Shown here piece by piece: positions 1-9,716 of a stretch of DNA of 64,000 bases; the stretch's first letter is position 1; the number at the start of each line of letters is the position of its first letter. The notes under the pieces are model-generated. The model was given only the letters and a program-made list of their open reading frames with translations. It searched no databases and was not told the DNA's origin. The translations under genes were made by a program, and so were the position numbers. This stretch comes from Clostridium_AM sp963780135 (GTDB taxonomy: Bacteria > Bacillota > Clostridia > Clostridiales > Clostridiaceae). Location of the stretch: contig CAWAAR010000003.1 of NCBI GenBank assembly GCA_963780135.1, positions 2,046,001 to 2,110,000 on the forward strand, given 5' to 3'.

Positions 1-2702
1 ACATAAGAGTAAATGATATTTTTGCAAATGATATATTTGGAGATGCTTACAAGCAGTCAGCTCTAAGAGTTGAAGAAATAGTGGCAGTGACAAAAAGCTT
101 AATTAAAAATAATAAAGGTAATTCATCCCATGTCGATTATCTTAATAATATAATTGCTTTTACTGGTGAACGAGGTCAGGGTAAAAGCAGTGCCATGCTT
201 TCGTTCACTGAATATTTGAAAAAATTATCAAATATTGATACAAATAATGTCTTCGGTGAAGCAACAAGAGAGTTTAATTTTATTTCACTGGAAACAATTG
301 ATCCTTCAGCATTTGAGGATATGAATAACATTTTGGAAGTAGTTATTGCAAGGATGTACAATAATTTTGAGAAAAAATATAGATCTGACAATACTTGTGT
401 TCCAAAAGATAAAAAGAATAAAATCATGGATCTTTTTCAAAAGGTTTATGAAAGTTTATGCTTGATTAGAAATCCGAGTAAACTTGAAGATCTTGAGTAT
501 GATTATGAGAGTAGTATTCAAAGAATCGCACGTATAGGAGATATCACAAATCTTAGAATGGATATTATAGAACTAGTAAGGGAATATTTGAGTATATTTG
601 CTGGAGGTAATCAGAAAAGCTTTTTAATAATCCCAATTGATGATTTAGATATTAATATTAAATATGCTTATAAAATAACAGAACAGATAAGAAAATACTT
701 GATTATTCCTAATGTAATAATTATTATGGCCATAAATATTGAGCAGTTAAAAAAGTGTGTTGAGAAGGAGTTTAGAGAACAGCTTTCAATCTTGATAAAT
801 GAAGAAAATCGGCTTAGTAAAGATGAACCTGTAAATATGGCAGCCAGATATGTGGAGAAGCTAATTCCCGATGGTAGGAAAATTAGTTTACCAGAAATTC
901 GTGCTATATCTCAAAATGGAAATGATGATATAGAATTGATCTATTACAAAGAAGAAATTGAAAATAATTTACTAAAAAAAGAAAATTGGAAAGGTATTGA
1001 AAAAACAATACTTGGGTACATATTTAACAAAACTGGAATTGCTTTTGTAAAGCCTCAAAATGATGTTCATAATATTATACCAAATACACTAAGAGAAGTT
1101 GTAAATCTTTTATCTGTTTTAGGAAAAATGCAGGATTTTATTGATAAGAAAACACGACTTTCAAATATTAATATATTTGAGGATTATTTTCTCAATACGT
1201 GGATTCCTGGTAATCTGGATGATGGGCATATTAATATGATACGAGAGCTATATTCGGAAAATAACAATAAGAAGCATAGGTTTATTTGTACAAACATCAT
1301 GAAAATATTAGAGACTCATAAATTATATACGATTGACATTCAGGCAGATGGATTGTTTGATAAAGCAAAGGACCAGTTTTATACAAAAAATAAAGATTAT
1401 ATGCAATATTCATTAGGAGATGTAATTTCATGGTTAGACTTTCTTGGAAACCGATTCGTCGATAATGAAATTAATAATTTCGTCTTTGCTATTAAAACAA
1501 TATATTCAATTGCAATGAATAAAATGGTTTTGATTGAAACAGAAGATATATTAGATCAGCCCAACCGAATATATAAATTTATTGGAGGAGATATTTGGGG
1601 TTATAATCTTGCTCGTGTACAAAAGAGAAATCCTCTTACTAAAACATTTAATACTGGATATATTGAAAATATTGTTTATAGAAGTGAAAAAGTAATAAGA
1701 AGAGAACAAGCAGATAAGGCTAAGAATAATTCAAGTAGAACAAATTTTGAATATGACATAAAAAAGGTGTTGGGTGAAGAGCTTGAAATATCAGAAATTG
1801 TGGATCGTATAAAGCCAAATAATTTGAATGAAGAAATTGCACGAAAAATAGTGAATATGACATTTTGTTCGAGATACTATATAGATAAAGCTAATTCAAA
1901 TTTCATTTCATTTAATAGTGCATATAGGAGAAAGGCAGAATTCGGTATAGATCAATTGTTTATTTCAGCAGTTGATTTGAAACATTTGTATATTAGAGGT
2001 GGATTTAATGTAATAGAAAATGTAACTATATGCGATTTTGTAAAAAACTATATAGAAAGTCTTCACTCAAAGATAAATGAGCAACTGATAATGACTATAG
2101 CTACAAATGTTGAGCTTAGCAGTTATATTCAACAATATTGCGAAATGAATACAGATATTAAGGAAAAAGTTCATAGCGATAAAATATATTTCACTGCTTT
2201 TATTGATACAGTTGAAAAGGCTTTAGGGAATATAGATTATTTATCTTTGCCTAATCATAAAATATTTATTGGTAATGAGGAGTTTAAGAACGAATTAGCA
2301 GATCTTTATGCTTTATTATTGCAATCAAGACCTGAAGAGATGGTTGCTAATACAGCTAATTCTGATAAAGAAATAATGGATAGAGAAAGATCTATTTTTG
2401 AAACAATTTTAAAAACACCGGATAAAACCAAAGTTCAAGAAATAACAGAACTGAAACGTAAATGCACATATATTACGTTAAAAACGAGACTATTGAATTT
2501 AGCAAGAAATATTTCAGTTTATAATACGAGAAATTTATTCAGCAAAGAAATTGAGAAGTTGAGAAAACTCTATGATGATTGTATTATCAAAATTTCAGTA
2601 GGCAATGAAAAAATAATTATTTCTGATGAAATTAAGGAAGAATATAATGAACTAGTAAAAAAAGTTCTCATGTTAATTAAAATTGAAAGTATAAAGATCT
2701 AA
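1..2702 (+). CDS. rdrA: RADAR ATPase RdrA, 5'-partial
   Basis: Large P-loop ATPase. A Walker A motif GERGQGKSS lies at residues 29-37 counted from the GTG at 81, and a Walker B-like segment LIIPIDDLDI has its acidic pair at about residues 187-188. The frame is open without a stop from position 3 to the GTG at 81, and that GTG has no ribosome site in front of it, so the true start most likely lies left of the window. The remaining 800-odd residues are helical and charged. The adenosine-deaminase-like gene follows after only 20 bases, the arrangement of RADAR, where RdrA assembles with RdrB and is needed for phage-triggered adenosine deamination. The family call rests on the pairing, the motifs and the size; a different KAP-like ATPase remains possible. 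Confidence 0.8.
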   Translation, partial: IRVNDIFANDIFGDAYKQSALRVEEIVAVTKSLIKNNKGNSSHVDYLNNIIAFTGERGQGKSSAMLSFTEYLKKLSNIDTNNVFGEATREFNFISLETIDPSAFEDMNNILEVVIARMYNNFEKKYRSDNTCVPKDKKNKIMDLFQKVYESLCLIRNPSKLEDLEYDYESSIQRIARIGDITNLRMDIIELVREYLSIFAGGNQKSFLIIPIDDLDINIKYAYKITEQIRKYLIIPNVIIIMAINIEQLKKCVEKEFREQLSILINEENRLSKDEPVNMAARYVEKLIPDGRKISLPEIRAISQNGNDDIELIYYKEEIENNLLKKENWKGIEKTILGYIFNKTGIAFVKPQNDVHNIIPNTLREVVNLLSVLGKMQDFIDKKTRLSNINIFEDYFLNTWIPGNLDDGHINMIRELYSENNNKKHRFICTNIMKILETHKLYTIDIQADGLFDKAKDQFYTKNKDYMQYSLGDVISWLDFLGNRFVDNEINNFVFAIKTIYSIAMNKMVLIETEDILDQPNRIYKFIGGDIWGYNLARVQKRNPLTKTFNTGYIENIVYRSEKVIRREQADKAKNNSSRTNFEYDIKKVLGEELEISEIVDRIKPNNLNEEIARKIVNMTFCSRYYIDKANSNFISFNSAYRRKAEFGIDQLFISAVDLKHLYIRGGFNVIENVTICDFVKNYIESLHSKINEQLIMTIATNVELSSYIQQYCEMNTDIKEKVHSDKIYFTAFIDTVEKALGNIDYLSLPNHKIFIGNEEFKNELADLYALLLQSRPEEMVANTANSDKEIMDRERSIFETILKTPDKTKVQEITELKRKCTYITLKTRLLNLARNISVYNTRNLFSKEIEKLRKLYDDCIIKISVGNEKIIISDEIKEEYNELVKKVLMLIKIESIKI

Positions 2703-2722
2703 ACATGGAGGAATTTTGATTT

Positions 2723-5236
2723 ATGGATATAGAAAGAGGTTGCTTGGAAATATTGCTAAAAAAAATACCACACTCATATTTTTTTGATAATTTCAATTGT
2801 GGTATGAAAGAAAGAAATAGCTATGCGAATATACCAAAAAAATTATTTGTGAAATATGCTTCAGAAGTTTTTCCAATGTATACAATTAACGAAGTTGAAA
2901 ACACATATGATTTTCTTAAAGAAAGGATTAATGGAAAAAGAGGAGTCTTTGACTTTATAGCTGAGGTCGCAGCTAAATTTCTTGTATATGATGAAAATGA
3001 ACCTCAATGTAGGTATGATCAAATTTTAAGATGGAGAGAGATTTCTTTTAAGTTGGGACAAGATTTATTCACTACAGCATATCTTGCAAAAATAGATGCT
3101 CAGTTCAATCAGGGAACAGAATATTTTGCATGGAGTCCAATTATTAAAACAGACAACAAAAGATTACATAATATATTAAATAAGGGAATGGCAGAAAATC
3201 ATTTTCATTTGAATGGATCCACTCAGATTTTTGCGCTTAGCTGGGCGTCCTTGATGAACAATATAGCTGGAAGACAGAATGAATTTAAAAAGATTGATAA
3301 TTACATGGACCCGAAGATATCAGTGGAAACTGGAGGTTTAAAAAAAAGAGCACTCTATACTGAGTGTATGTTGGCTGCATTTATCAGAGTGTATTTGTTT
3401 TGCTATATGAAAGATAACAGTGTACTTTATAATATATTCAAAACTTTTAGGAATGGCAAAAATGATATAAATGACCTTGATGCTATGTGGCTAGCTGATT
3501 TACAAAGATTAATCAATACACAAAAGGAAGAGTATGGTTATAAAACTAAACGTGGTTTTTTAGATTATGCAATTGAAAAAAGTAATATTCACACCAATAA
3601 TAATGATAATAGGATCTTAGTTGGAGAAAGAAAATTTCTTTATGATTGCTTCAAAGCCATTTTTCAAGGTGAATTTGATGAATTTGAAAAAAATTGTTTA
3701 TATATATATTTACTTATCAAAAATCTATTTCGATCTGAATTAATACAAGTAAATGGAAAGTTGGGTTTTAAAAATTTTTCATTGTACCAAGATAGGAAGG
3801 AAATATTTATTGATGGTTTTCAGCAATATCAGTACGAATTAGTCAGAATGGCAATTAACTCCACTTTGAGTTGTCAGAAGGTTGTTTCATTGGAAACAAG
3901 GATTTGTCCTAAAAAAAGTGGGAAAATGAACAAAGAAATAATTAAAAGATATGATAGTTATTCAGGAATAAGAAAGAAATCCAAACCGAAGCATTTTTAC
4001 GTTCTTCATTTTCCTAAATCTCCGGATCAAGGTATTTTCATTGAAAATGCACCAAGAAACAATAAAGTAAGAAGTAATGTTGCTAAAAGTACAAAATCAA
4101 TAGTTCAACTGCTAGAGCTGGATGGCAAGAGTAAATATAGGGTAAAAGGCATTGATGCTTGTTCACATGAAATTGGATGCAGACCAGAGGTTTTTGCGCA
4201 AAGTTTTAGATATTTGACGAATTTCAATATAATCAAGAAATCAATGATTGAGGAATTAAATCAACCAATAAAACTGAGCGCAACCTATCATGCTGGTGAG
4301 GACTTTCTTGATATAGTAGATGGTTTAAGAGCAATTGATGAAGCTATTTTATTCTGTAATTTAAAAAGAGGAAGTAGATTAGGTCATGCTCTTGCATTAG
4401 GAATTGATTCAAAGGCCTATTATGAACTTAAGAATTATAAGATCATATTGAATAAGCAGGATATAATTGATGATACTGCATGGTTGTTAGAAAAATCAAA
4501 GGAGTATGGAATATGCCTAAATAGTTCATTAGTATCATGGTTAGAACATATTTTCTTTGACAAATTCAACGAGGTATATGGACATTGCAAGGATTTGTTA
4601 GGTGAGATTTCTATATACAATTATTTCAATGCATGGAAATTGAGAGGCGACAAACCGGATATTTATAGGAAAAACATCGGCGAATTAAGACAATATCTTA
4701 ATTTAATTGATGATCCACTTCTTCAATCGCAATATTATGAAGTGAACAGATTAGTCACAAATAGAATTAGAGAAACTGAAAAGTGTATTAATCTATATTA
4801 TTGCTATCATTATAATAAAGGGGTTAGAGAAAATGGCGGCAAGCAAGATATTATAAAGGTAGATTTGGAATATGTACATCTTGTGGATGAAATACAGAAG
4901 AAGATGATGATGGATATATCAGAAAAAGGTATAGCTATAGAAACAAATCCTTCATCGAATTATTTAATTGGAACAATAAATAGGTATGATCAGCACCCAA
5001 TTCTTCGATTTAATAATTTAGGACTTGAGTTTGATAATAATAACCCATTAATTTCAGTATCAATAAATACTGATGATCAAGGGGTATTTGATACTATGTT
5101 GGAAAACGAATATGCATTACTTGCTTACGCTTTGGAAAAAAGTATAAATAAAAATGGAGAGAGAAGATATAAGCCTGAGTTAATATACAGATGGATAGAT
5201 TATATTAGAGAGTTAGGAATAGAACAAGCATTCTAA
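2723..5236 (+). CDS. rdrB: RADAR adenosine deaminase RdrB
   Basis: An 837-residue protein with the metal-binding motifs of the adenosine deaminase superfamily in order: HFH at residues 160-162 (first metal ligands), HAGE at 523-526 (ligand His and catalytic Glu), LGHAL with His at about 555, and NTDD at 782-785 (late ligand and catalytic Asp). It is far longer than the ~340-residue housekeeping enzyme, with inserts between the motifs, as expected for RdrB, which deaminates adenosine in RNA or nucleotides during phage infection. Start ATG has GGAGGA at 2707-2712. It sits 20 bases after the ATPase and is probably co-transcribed. All expected catalytic residues are present, so it looks active. 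Confidence 0.82.
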   Translation: MDIERGCLEILLKKIPHSYFFDNFNCGMKERNSYANIPKKLFVKYASEVFPMYTINEVENTYDFLKERINGKRGVFDFIAEVAAKFLVYDENEPQCRYDQILRWREISFKLGQDLFTTAYLAKIDAQFNQGTEYFAWSPIIKTDNKRLHNILNKGMAENHFHLNGSTQIFALSWASLMNNIAGRQNEFKKIDNYMDPKISVETGGLKKRALYTECMLAAFIRVYLFCYMKDNSVLYNIFKTFRNGKNDINDLDAMWLADLQRLINTQKEEYGYKTKRGFLDYAIEKSNIHTNNNDNRILVGERKFLYDCFKAIFQGEFDEFEKNCLYIYLLIKNLFRSELIQVNGKLGFKNFSLYQDRKEIFIDGFQQYQYELVRMAINSTLSCQKVVSLETRICPKKSGKMNKEIIKRYDSYSGIRKKSKPKHFYVLHFPKSPDQGIFIENAPRNNKVRSNVAKSTKSIVQLLELDGKSKYRVKGIDACSHEIGCRPEVFAQSFRYLTNFNIIKKSMIEELNQPIKLSATYHAGEDFLDIVDGLRAIDEAILFCNLKRGSRLGHALALGIDSKAYYELKNYKIILNKQDIIDDTAWLLEKSKEYGICLNSSLVSWLEHIFFDKFNEVYGHCKDLLGEISIYNYFNAWKLRGDKPDIYRKNIGELRQYLNLIDDPLLQSQYYEVNRLVTNRIRETEKCINLYYCYHYNKGVRENGGKQDIIKVDLEYVHLVDEIQKKMMMDISEKGIAIETNPSSNYLIGTINRYDQHPILRFNNLGLEFDNNNPLISVSINTDDQGVFDTMLENEYALLAYALEKSINKNGERRYKPELIYRWIDYIRELGIEQAF

Positions 5237-5439
5237 AATTATATACAGAACTAAAATTGTTATAAACAATATGTTACATTGTGGGAGTTGTATAATAATC
5301 AACTTATTAGTATGCATATAATTGGACGTGTTTAGGGGATTACAGCCAGGCTAATAACGGATAGTTATGATAATATAAATTGGATAAATAAGCGGATAAA
5401 ATGATTTGGTGAAAGATATTAATTTGGAGGAGTTAATGA

Positions 5440-6165
5440 ATGAAAAGTGTAGGGGTAGATGGCTGTAAATCAGGTTGGTTTGCAGTAGCCATATATGACA
5501 ATGGCAAATGGGAATTACTAACATTTAAAAGTGTTGGGGATTTACACAAGGTTTATGCTGATTCAGATATTATTCTTATAGATATACCTATTGGACTTAA
5601 AGGCTCTGGAAAAGAGGAACGATTATGTGATTTAAGGGCAAGAAAGCTATTGGGTCATGGCCGAGGATCAAGTGTATTTCCAGTCCCATGCCGACAAGCG
5701 GTTTATTGTGAGAGTTATGAAGAAGCGCATAAAACAAATAAGGAAATAATGGAAAGAGGGCTGTCCAAACAGACTTGGGGTATTGTTTCTAAAATTAGAG
5801 AGGTTGATGAATTCATAGTAAAAAATAAGTCTGTGATAGGTAGATTGAAGGAGTCTCATCCAGAGGTTTGCTTTTATGCCTTGAGTGGACAACCAATGCA
5901 ATACAGCAAGAAATATAGAGAAGGTGCGGATGAAAGAATTAATGTACTTCGAAAATTGTATCAAAATACCGATGAGATAATAGAGTATGCTTTAAATAAT
6001 TACAAAAGAAAAGAATTGGCATTAGATGATATTGTTGATGCCCTTTGCTTATCCATTAGTGGGTTATATGGGTTGAAAAATGGATTTACAGTGATTCCTG
6101 AATGCGGAGAAACAGATGGAAAGAATATCGGTATGCAGATATTCTTTGCATATAGTAAAGAATAG
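5440..6165 (+). CDS. DUF429 family predicted RNase H-like nuclease
   Basis: A 241-residue protein beginning MKSVGVDGCKSGW, the DUF429 opening in which an N-terminal Asp follows a beta strand (VGVDG). A second strand IILIDIPIGL (about residues 46-55) and a late acidic motif LALDDIVDALCL (about 190-201) complete the acidic set of an RNase H-like fold. The family is predicted to be nucleases; a substrate is not established. Start ATG has GGAGG at 5426-5430, nine bases upstream. About 200 non-coding bases separate it from rdrB, so membership in the defence operon cannot be claimed. Confidence 0.75.
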   Translation: MKSVGVDGCKSGWFAVAIYDNGKWELLTFKSVGDLHKVYADSDIILIDIPIGLKGSGKEERLCDLRARKLLGHGRGSSVFPVPCRQAVYCESYEEAHKTNKEIMERGLSKQTWGIVSKIREVDEFIVKNKSVIGRLKESHPEVCFYALSGQPMQYSKKYREGADERINVLRKLYQNTDEIIEYALNNYKRKELALDDIVDALCLSISGLYGLKNGFTVIPECGETDGKNIGMQIFFAYSKE

Positions 6166-6190
6166 TTTTATTTATTGTAAAGGAAAATAC

Positions 6191-6457
6191 ATGGTGATAA
6201 AAATGAATAATAACAAATGTGAATTGCTACAAAACTTAGACAAGTTGCACACAACCGAGTTGGGAGGTGGACGAATTAAAAAGAATCTTTTTTTGGATGT
6301 GGACGATGTAGTAAAATGGTGCAGCGACAAAATACTAAACTCCAATGCCATAATAGTTAGAAAGGGGAAAAATTGGTATATAGACATAGATGATTGTAAA
6401 ATAACAGTTAATGCAGATAGTTATACCATTATCACCGCGCATAAGATAAAAATATAG
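6191..6457 (+). CDS. DUF3781 family protein
   Basis: A small protein of about 88 residues with the DUF3781 pattern: an ELGGGRIKKNL segment, then a WCSDKI segment, then a C-terminal beta region WYIDIDDCKITVNA. Function of the family is unknown. An upstream in-frame ATG at 6116 lies inside the DUF429 gene and has no ribosome site. The ATG at 6191 has AAAGGA at 6179-6184 and is preferred; the ATG at 6203 would give MNNNK but has no ribosome site. It begins 25 bases after the DUF429 stop and may be co-transcribed with it. Confidence 0.7.
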   Translation: MVIKMNNNKCELLQNLDKLHTTELGGGRIKKNLFLDVDDVVKWCSDKILNSNAIIVRKGKNWYIDIDDCKITVNADSYTIITAHKIKI

Positions 6458-6566
6458 ATTGGAATTCTCATAAAAGATTAAACAAATAAGATTACAATTT
6501 AAGTTTGAGTAATATAAATAGTAATTTGTTGAGGAAATCTATTGCAACTATCGGAGGTGTAAGTAG

Positions 6567-7856
6567 TTGTATTTGAATAATAAAAATAGAATATTAATAA
6601 TTAACGATAAAATTGATATTTCATTTTTACCGATGTGTAAAGATGCTAAATTAATATATATTGATGGAGTTGGAGCATTAAAATCGTCTACTAAAAGTGT
6701 GGATGATTCTTATTATGGAACGCGCTATTTGACACAGATAACTCTCAATGATATTCCTTTAGTTCAAATTAATGCTCCATCCTGTCCAACTTGTAAAAGT
6801 TTATTAGCAACAGGATTTGGGATTGATAAAGCAAATACGCACGAATTAGCAAAAATTAGTAAGGGTATTAATAGTGAATTTGTTGATTTGCAAAATTCAA
6901 TTGAAGATTTAGAACCACTATTATCATTACTTGAAAGTGGATTATATATAGTAGCAGATATTCTGTGCTATCCGACAGATGGAGATGGACATTTTTTTTG
7001 GAATGTATCAAACACACTAACTGAAAGTTCAGCAACAGCAGGTGTTTTATTACCTAAAGATGACTATAATTTTGTTGATGGGGAACCAGTATTCCTATAT
7101 CCAACCGAAAATACAAGTTGTTTTAATGAAGAAAGAGTACGATACTACATTAATACAATCAAAAATTCTATATCTCCTCCAAGAGCAATTGTTTATAACT
7201 TTAAAGAGTTTATGAGTTTTATTATTGATGGTCATCACAAGGCTTGTGCTGCAGCCATTTTAGGAAAGGCAGTAAATTGTATATCTATAATACCATTTTC
7301 AGGATATAGATATAAAAATATTGGAAATGAAATGGTTGTAGATAGTTTATATTTCTCTACAATTGAGTTAAATATTGATTATATACCAGCAAAGTATCTT
7401 CCGCCTATTCCTAAACAAGGATCTTTTGTTAGTGAAAACAGTGTCCAATTCTGTGAAGGAAAAATTGCTAATCAATCTTGGCCACAAAAATATTTGGATT
7501 CTTCAAAATATTATCCTACCGTAGTAGAGTATGCTGATATGGTATCAAGTGGAGTATATGATTTTTCAGATGAAATGATTGCCGAGTGCCTTGAAAATCT
7601 TAATAACGAAAATCAGCAAAGAATGAAAACAATTCTTTTTTTTCTTTGTAATAGTAATGATTCTCGCCTTAAAAAGACAGCGCTTATTTGTGCAAAAAAA
7701 TTGGATGATTGTAAGCTGAAAGTTCAGGCATATAAAGTATTATCTGATATAAAAGATGATCCTGAAGTTGAACAATTATTTATTGACTATTTAGTGGAAA
7801 ATGATAGTAAACACAGTATTTTGAGAAGTATTGCCAATTCATATTGGGATTCATAA
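6567..7856 (+). CDS. Hypothetical protein with ParB-like DGHHK motif and C-terminal helical repeats
   Basis: A 429-residue protein I cannot place by name. A TTG start is set by GGAGG at 6553-6557, nine bases upstream. Around residues 215-235 it has the segment IDGHHKACAAAILGK, which resembles the 'DGHHR' loop of ParB/sulfiredoxin-like domains that bind nucleotide or cut DNA. A CPTC pair lies near residue 75. The last ~90 residues (NNENQQRMKTILFFL onward) are paired helices resembling HEAT or PBS-lyase-like repeats, as in immunity or scaffold proteins. No transmembrane segment or signal peptide is visible. Flanking genes give no clear pathway. Confidence 0.5.
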   Translation: MYLNNKNRILIINDKIDISFLPMCKDAKLIYIDGVGALKSSTKSVDDSYYGTRYLTQITLNDIPLVQINAPSCPTCKSLLATGFGIDKANTHELAKISKGINSEFVDLQNSIEDLEPLLSLLESGLYIVADILCYPTDGDGHFFWNVSNTLTESSATAGVLLPKDDYNFVDGEPVFLYPTENTSCFNEERVRYYINTIKNSISPPRAIVYNFKEFMSFIIDGHHKACAAAILGKAVNCISIIPFSGYRYKNIGNEMVVDSLYFSTIELNIDYIPAKYLPPIPKQGSFVSENSVQFCEGKIANQSWPQKYLDSSKYYPTVVEYADMVSSGVYDFSDEMIAECLENLNNENQQRMKTILFFLCNSNDSRLKKTALICAKKLDDCKLKVQAYKVLSDIKDDPEVEQLFIDYLVENDSKHSILRSIANSYWDS

Positions 7857-7938
7857 TTAAGATAAGTAATAATCAACTCTATAAATTCCAATTTAACTAA
7901 TTGGCTCGTATCAGTAAATTAAGGTAGATAAATATTAA

Positions 7939-8235
7939 TATATACGTTCAAAATGGACTTTAGATAATCCGTCAAATGGTCAATGTGGAGTGACTTCATT
8001 GGTTGTTAATGATTTTTTTGGCGGTGATATATTAAAAACCAAAACACTAGAAGGTTGGCATTATTATAATAGAATAGGTAATAAACCTTTTGATTTCACA
8101 CAGTCGCAATTTTTACAGAAACGAATTTATTTAGATATATTATCAAATAGGGAAGAAGCGTTTTCTGATACAAATATAGAGCAATATAATTATTTAAAGA
8201 ATAGGATTAATCAATATGTAAAAGAACATTATTAA
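7939..8235 (+). pseudogene. YunG-like protein, 5'-truncated
   Basis: The open frame reads a W-T-L-D-N-P segment, then GQCGVTSLVV, then FFGGDILKTK and GWHYYNRI, which is the conserved core of YunG-like proteins of unknown function. The frame is closed by TAA at 7936-7938, immediately before the conserved region, and no ATG, GTG or TTG with a ribosome site lies before the core. The first available start, GTG at 7990, would remove the conserved Trp and Cys. About 15-20 N-terminal residues therefore seem to be missing. I call it a remnant; use of an unusual start codon is the alternative. Confidence 0.6.
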
Positions 8236-8319
8236 TAAAATTGATTTAAATGATAAATTTATTATTTTATAATGTATTCTCATGTTAAATTTTAATAGTT
8301 AGGAATGGGGAGGAATTTT

Positions 8320-8871
8320 ATGTTTACTGACGCTAGAAGTAAAAAAATCGTATTAATATCTCATTGTATTTTAAATCAAAATTCAATTTCAGATGGCACA
8401 GCGGACTATCCTGGAACAAATGAAAGTATTTTAAAGTTGCTTGTTGAATCTAAAGCTGGCATAATACAGATGCCATGTCCTGAGATATTATGTTTAGGAC
8501 TGGATCGTGGGGATATTCACGGTGGGGAAAGAGAAGTTGTGGTAGAAAATACAAGAATTAGAAAAGAATTAAAGAAAGCTACCTCAACTGAAATAATTAA
8601 TAATTTTGTAAATCAGGTTATATTTCAGATAGAAGAATATATTAAAAATGGATTCAAAATAATGGGCATTATAGGAATTAATCGATCACCAAGTTGTGGT
8701 GTTAATACAATTTCAAAGAATGATCAAGAAGTTGCTGGAGAAGGCGTATTTATTGAAATACTTAGAAAATCATTAGAAGAAAAAGGTATAATTATAGATA
8801 TGATAGGTATAAAGGCATCTGAAATAGAGAAAGCATTAATAGATGTAAAAAGATTGATGGATATAAAATAA
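8320..8871 (+). CDS. TudS-related putative desulfidase (DUF523-like)
   Basis: A protein of about 183 residues with the three conserved cysteine sites of the DUF523/TudS group: HCILNQN near the N terminus, MPCPEI in the middle and SPSCGV in the last third. In TudS three cysteines hold a [4Fe-4S] cluster that removes sulfur from thiouracil; the cluster here is inferred from that family. The ATG at 8320 is chosen because GGGGAGG (8307-8313) sits six bases upstream; the earlier ATG at 8305 has no usable ribosome site. It is followed after 23 bases by a methyltransferase gene, suggesting one transcript. Confidence 0.72.
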   Translation: MFTDARSKKIVLISHCILNQNSISDGTADYPGTNESILKLLVESKAGIIQMPCPEILCLGLDRGDIHGGEREVVVENTRIRKELKKATSTEIINNFVNQVIFQIEEYIKNGFKIMGIIGINRSPSCGVNTISKNDQEVAGEGVFIEILRKSLEEKGIIIDMIGIKASEIEKALIDVKRLMDIK

Positions 8872-8894
8872 ATGAAAAGAGGGAGTAAATACAA

Positions 8895-9665
8895 ATGAGT
8901 GCAGAAGTAGAATACGATAAAATGAATTGGCTCTATAATGCTTTATATGGAGATATGACAACAGAGCAAATTAAGAATTTATATTTTATAAAAGATCATA
9001 TAGAGTTACTAGAAAAATATCCAGCAGAAAAATCAGCTGTAATTGATACTGCTTGTGGAAATGGTGTTCAAGCTACTGCTTTAGCTATAAATGGTTATAA
9101 AGTAACAGCAACAGACATTAGTGAAGAAATGATAAAATTAACTAATGAATTTTCACAAAATCATAATGTAAATCTTCATACGCAGAGGAAAGAATGGATT
9201 GAGTTACCAAAAGTATATAATAAAGAATTTGATATTGTATTCTGTACAGGAAATTCACTAGTACATTCTCCAGAAAATAAATCAAGAAAAGCTAATTTGA
9301 AAGCACTTTCAGAAATACTTAATTGTAATGGAACACTTGTAATTGAAAATCGCAATTGGGATAAGGTAATTAAAGAAAATAATAGATTTACTGTTTATGA
9401 TAAAATTTCATACAAGGGGATTGATTATATTCCATTATATCATTGGATATTAAATGGAATGGAACAGAAAGCTAAGGTTGAGATACTATTCCAAGAGATA
9501 AATAAGAATGGAAGTGTTTCTTTATATAATAGTGAATTAACATTTACACCTTTTACTCATGAAAGTCTTATTAACATGATGAAAGATATAGATTTAGAAA
9601 TCACAAAAGACACATATAGTATAGATAATGATTGGTACTATTTATATGCCAAAAAAATTAAATAA
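8895..9665 (+). CDS. Class I SAM-dependent methyltransferase
   Basis: A 256-residue Rossmann-fold methyltransferase. Motif I VIDTACGNGVQATAL (about residues 50-64) binds S-adenosylmethionine, and the acidic ATDIS after the second strand (about 76-80) should contact the ribose hydroxyls. The motif IV-like segment FDIVFCTGNSLVH (about 113-125) resembles glycine N-methyltransferase-type and other small-molecule enzymes. Substrate cannot be told. A GAGGGAG ribosome site at about 8879 supports the ATG. It follows the TudS-related gene closely and probably shares its promoter. Confidence 0.78.
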   Translation: MSAEVEYDKMNWLYNALYGDMTTEQIKNLYFIKDHIELLEKYPAEKSAVIDTACGNGVQATALAINGYKVTATDISEEMIKLTNEFSQNHNVNLHTQRKEWIELPKVYNKEFDIVFCTGNSLVHSPENKSRKANLKALSEILNCNGTLVIENRNWDKVIKENNRFTVYDKISYKGIDYIPLYHWILNGMEQKAKVEILFQEINKNGSVSLYNSELTFTPFTHESLINMMKDIDLEITKDTYSIDNDWYYLYAKKIK

Positions 9666-9716
9666 ATTTATAAAATATCATATTATTCGAATGAATTTTA
9701 CTGTAGAATTACAAAA

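Noticed and set aside
5237..5439. Gap after rdrB as a possible third RADAR gene
   Set aside because: No open frame of useful length or ribosome site is present before the DUF429 gene.
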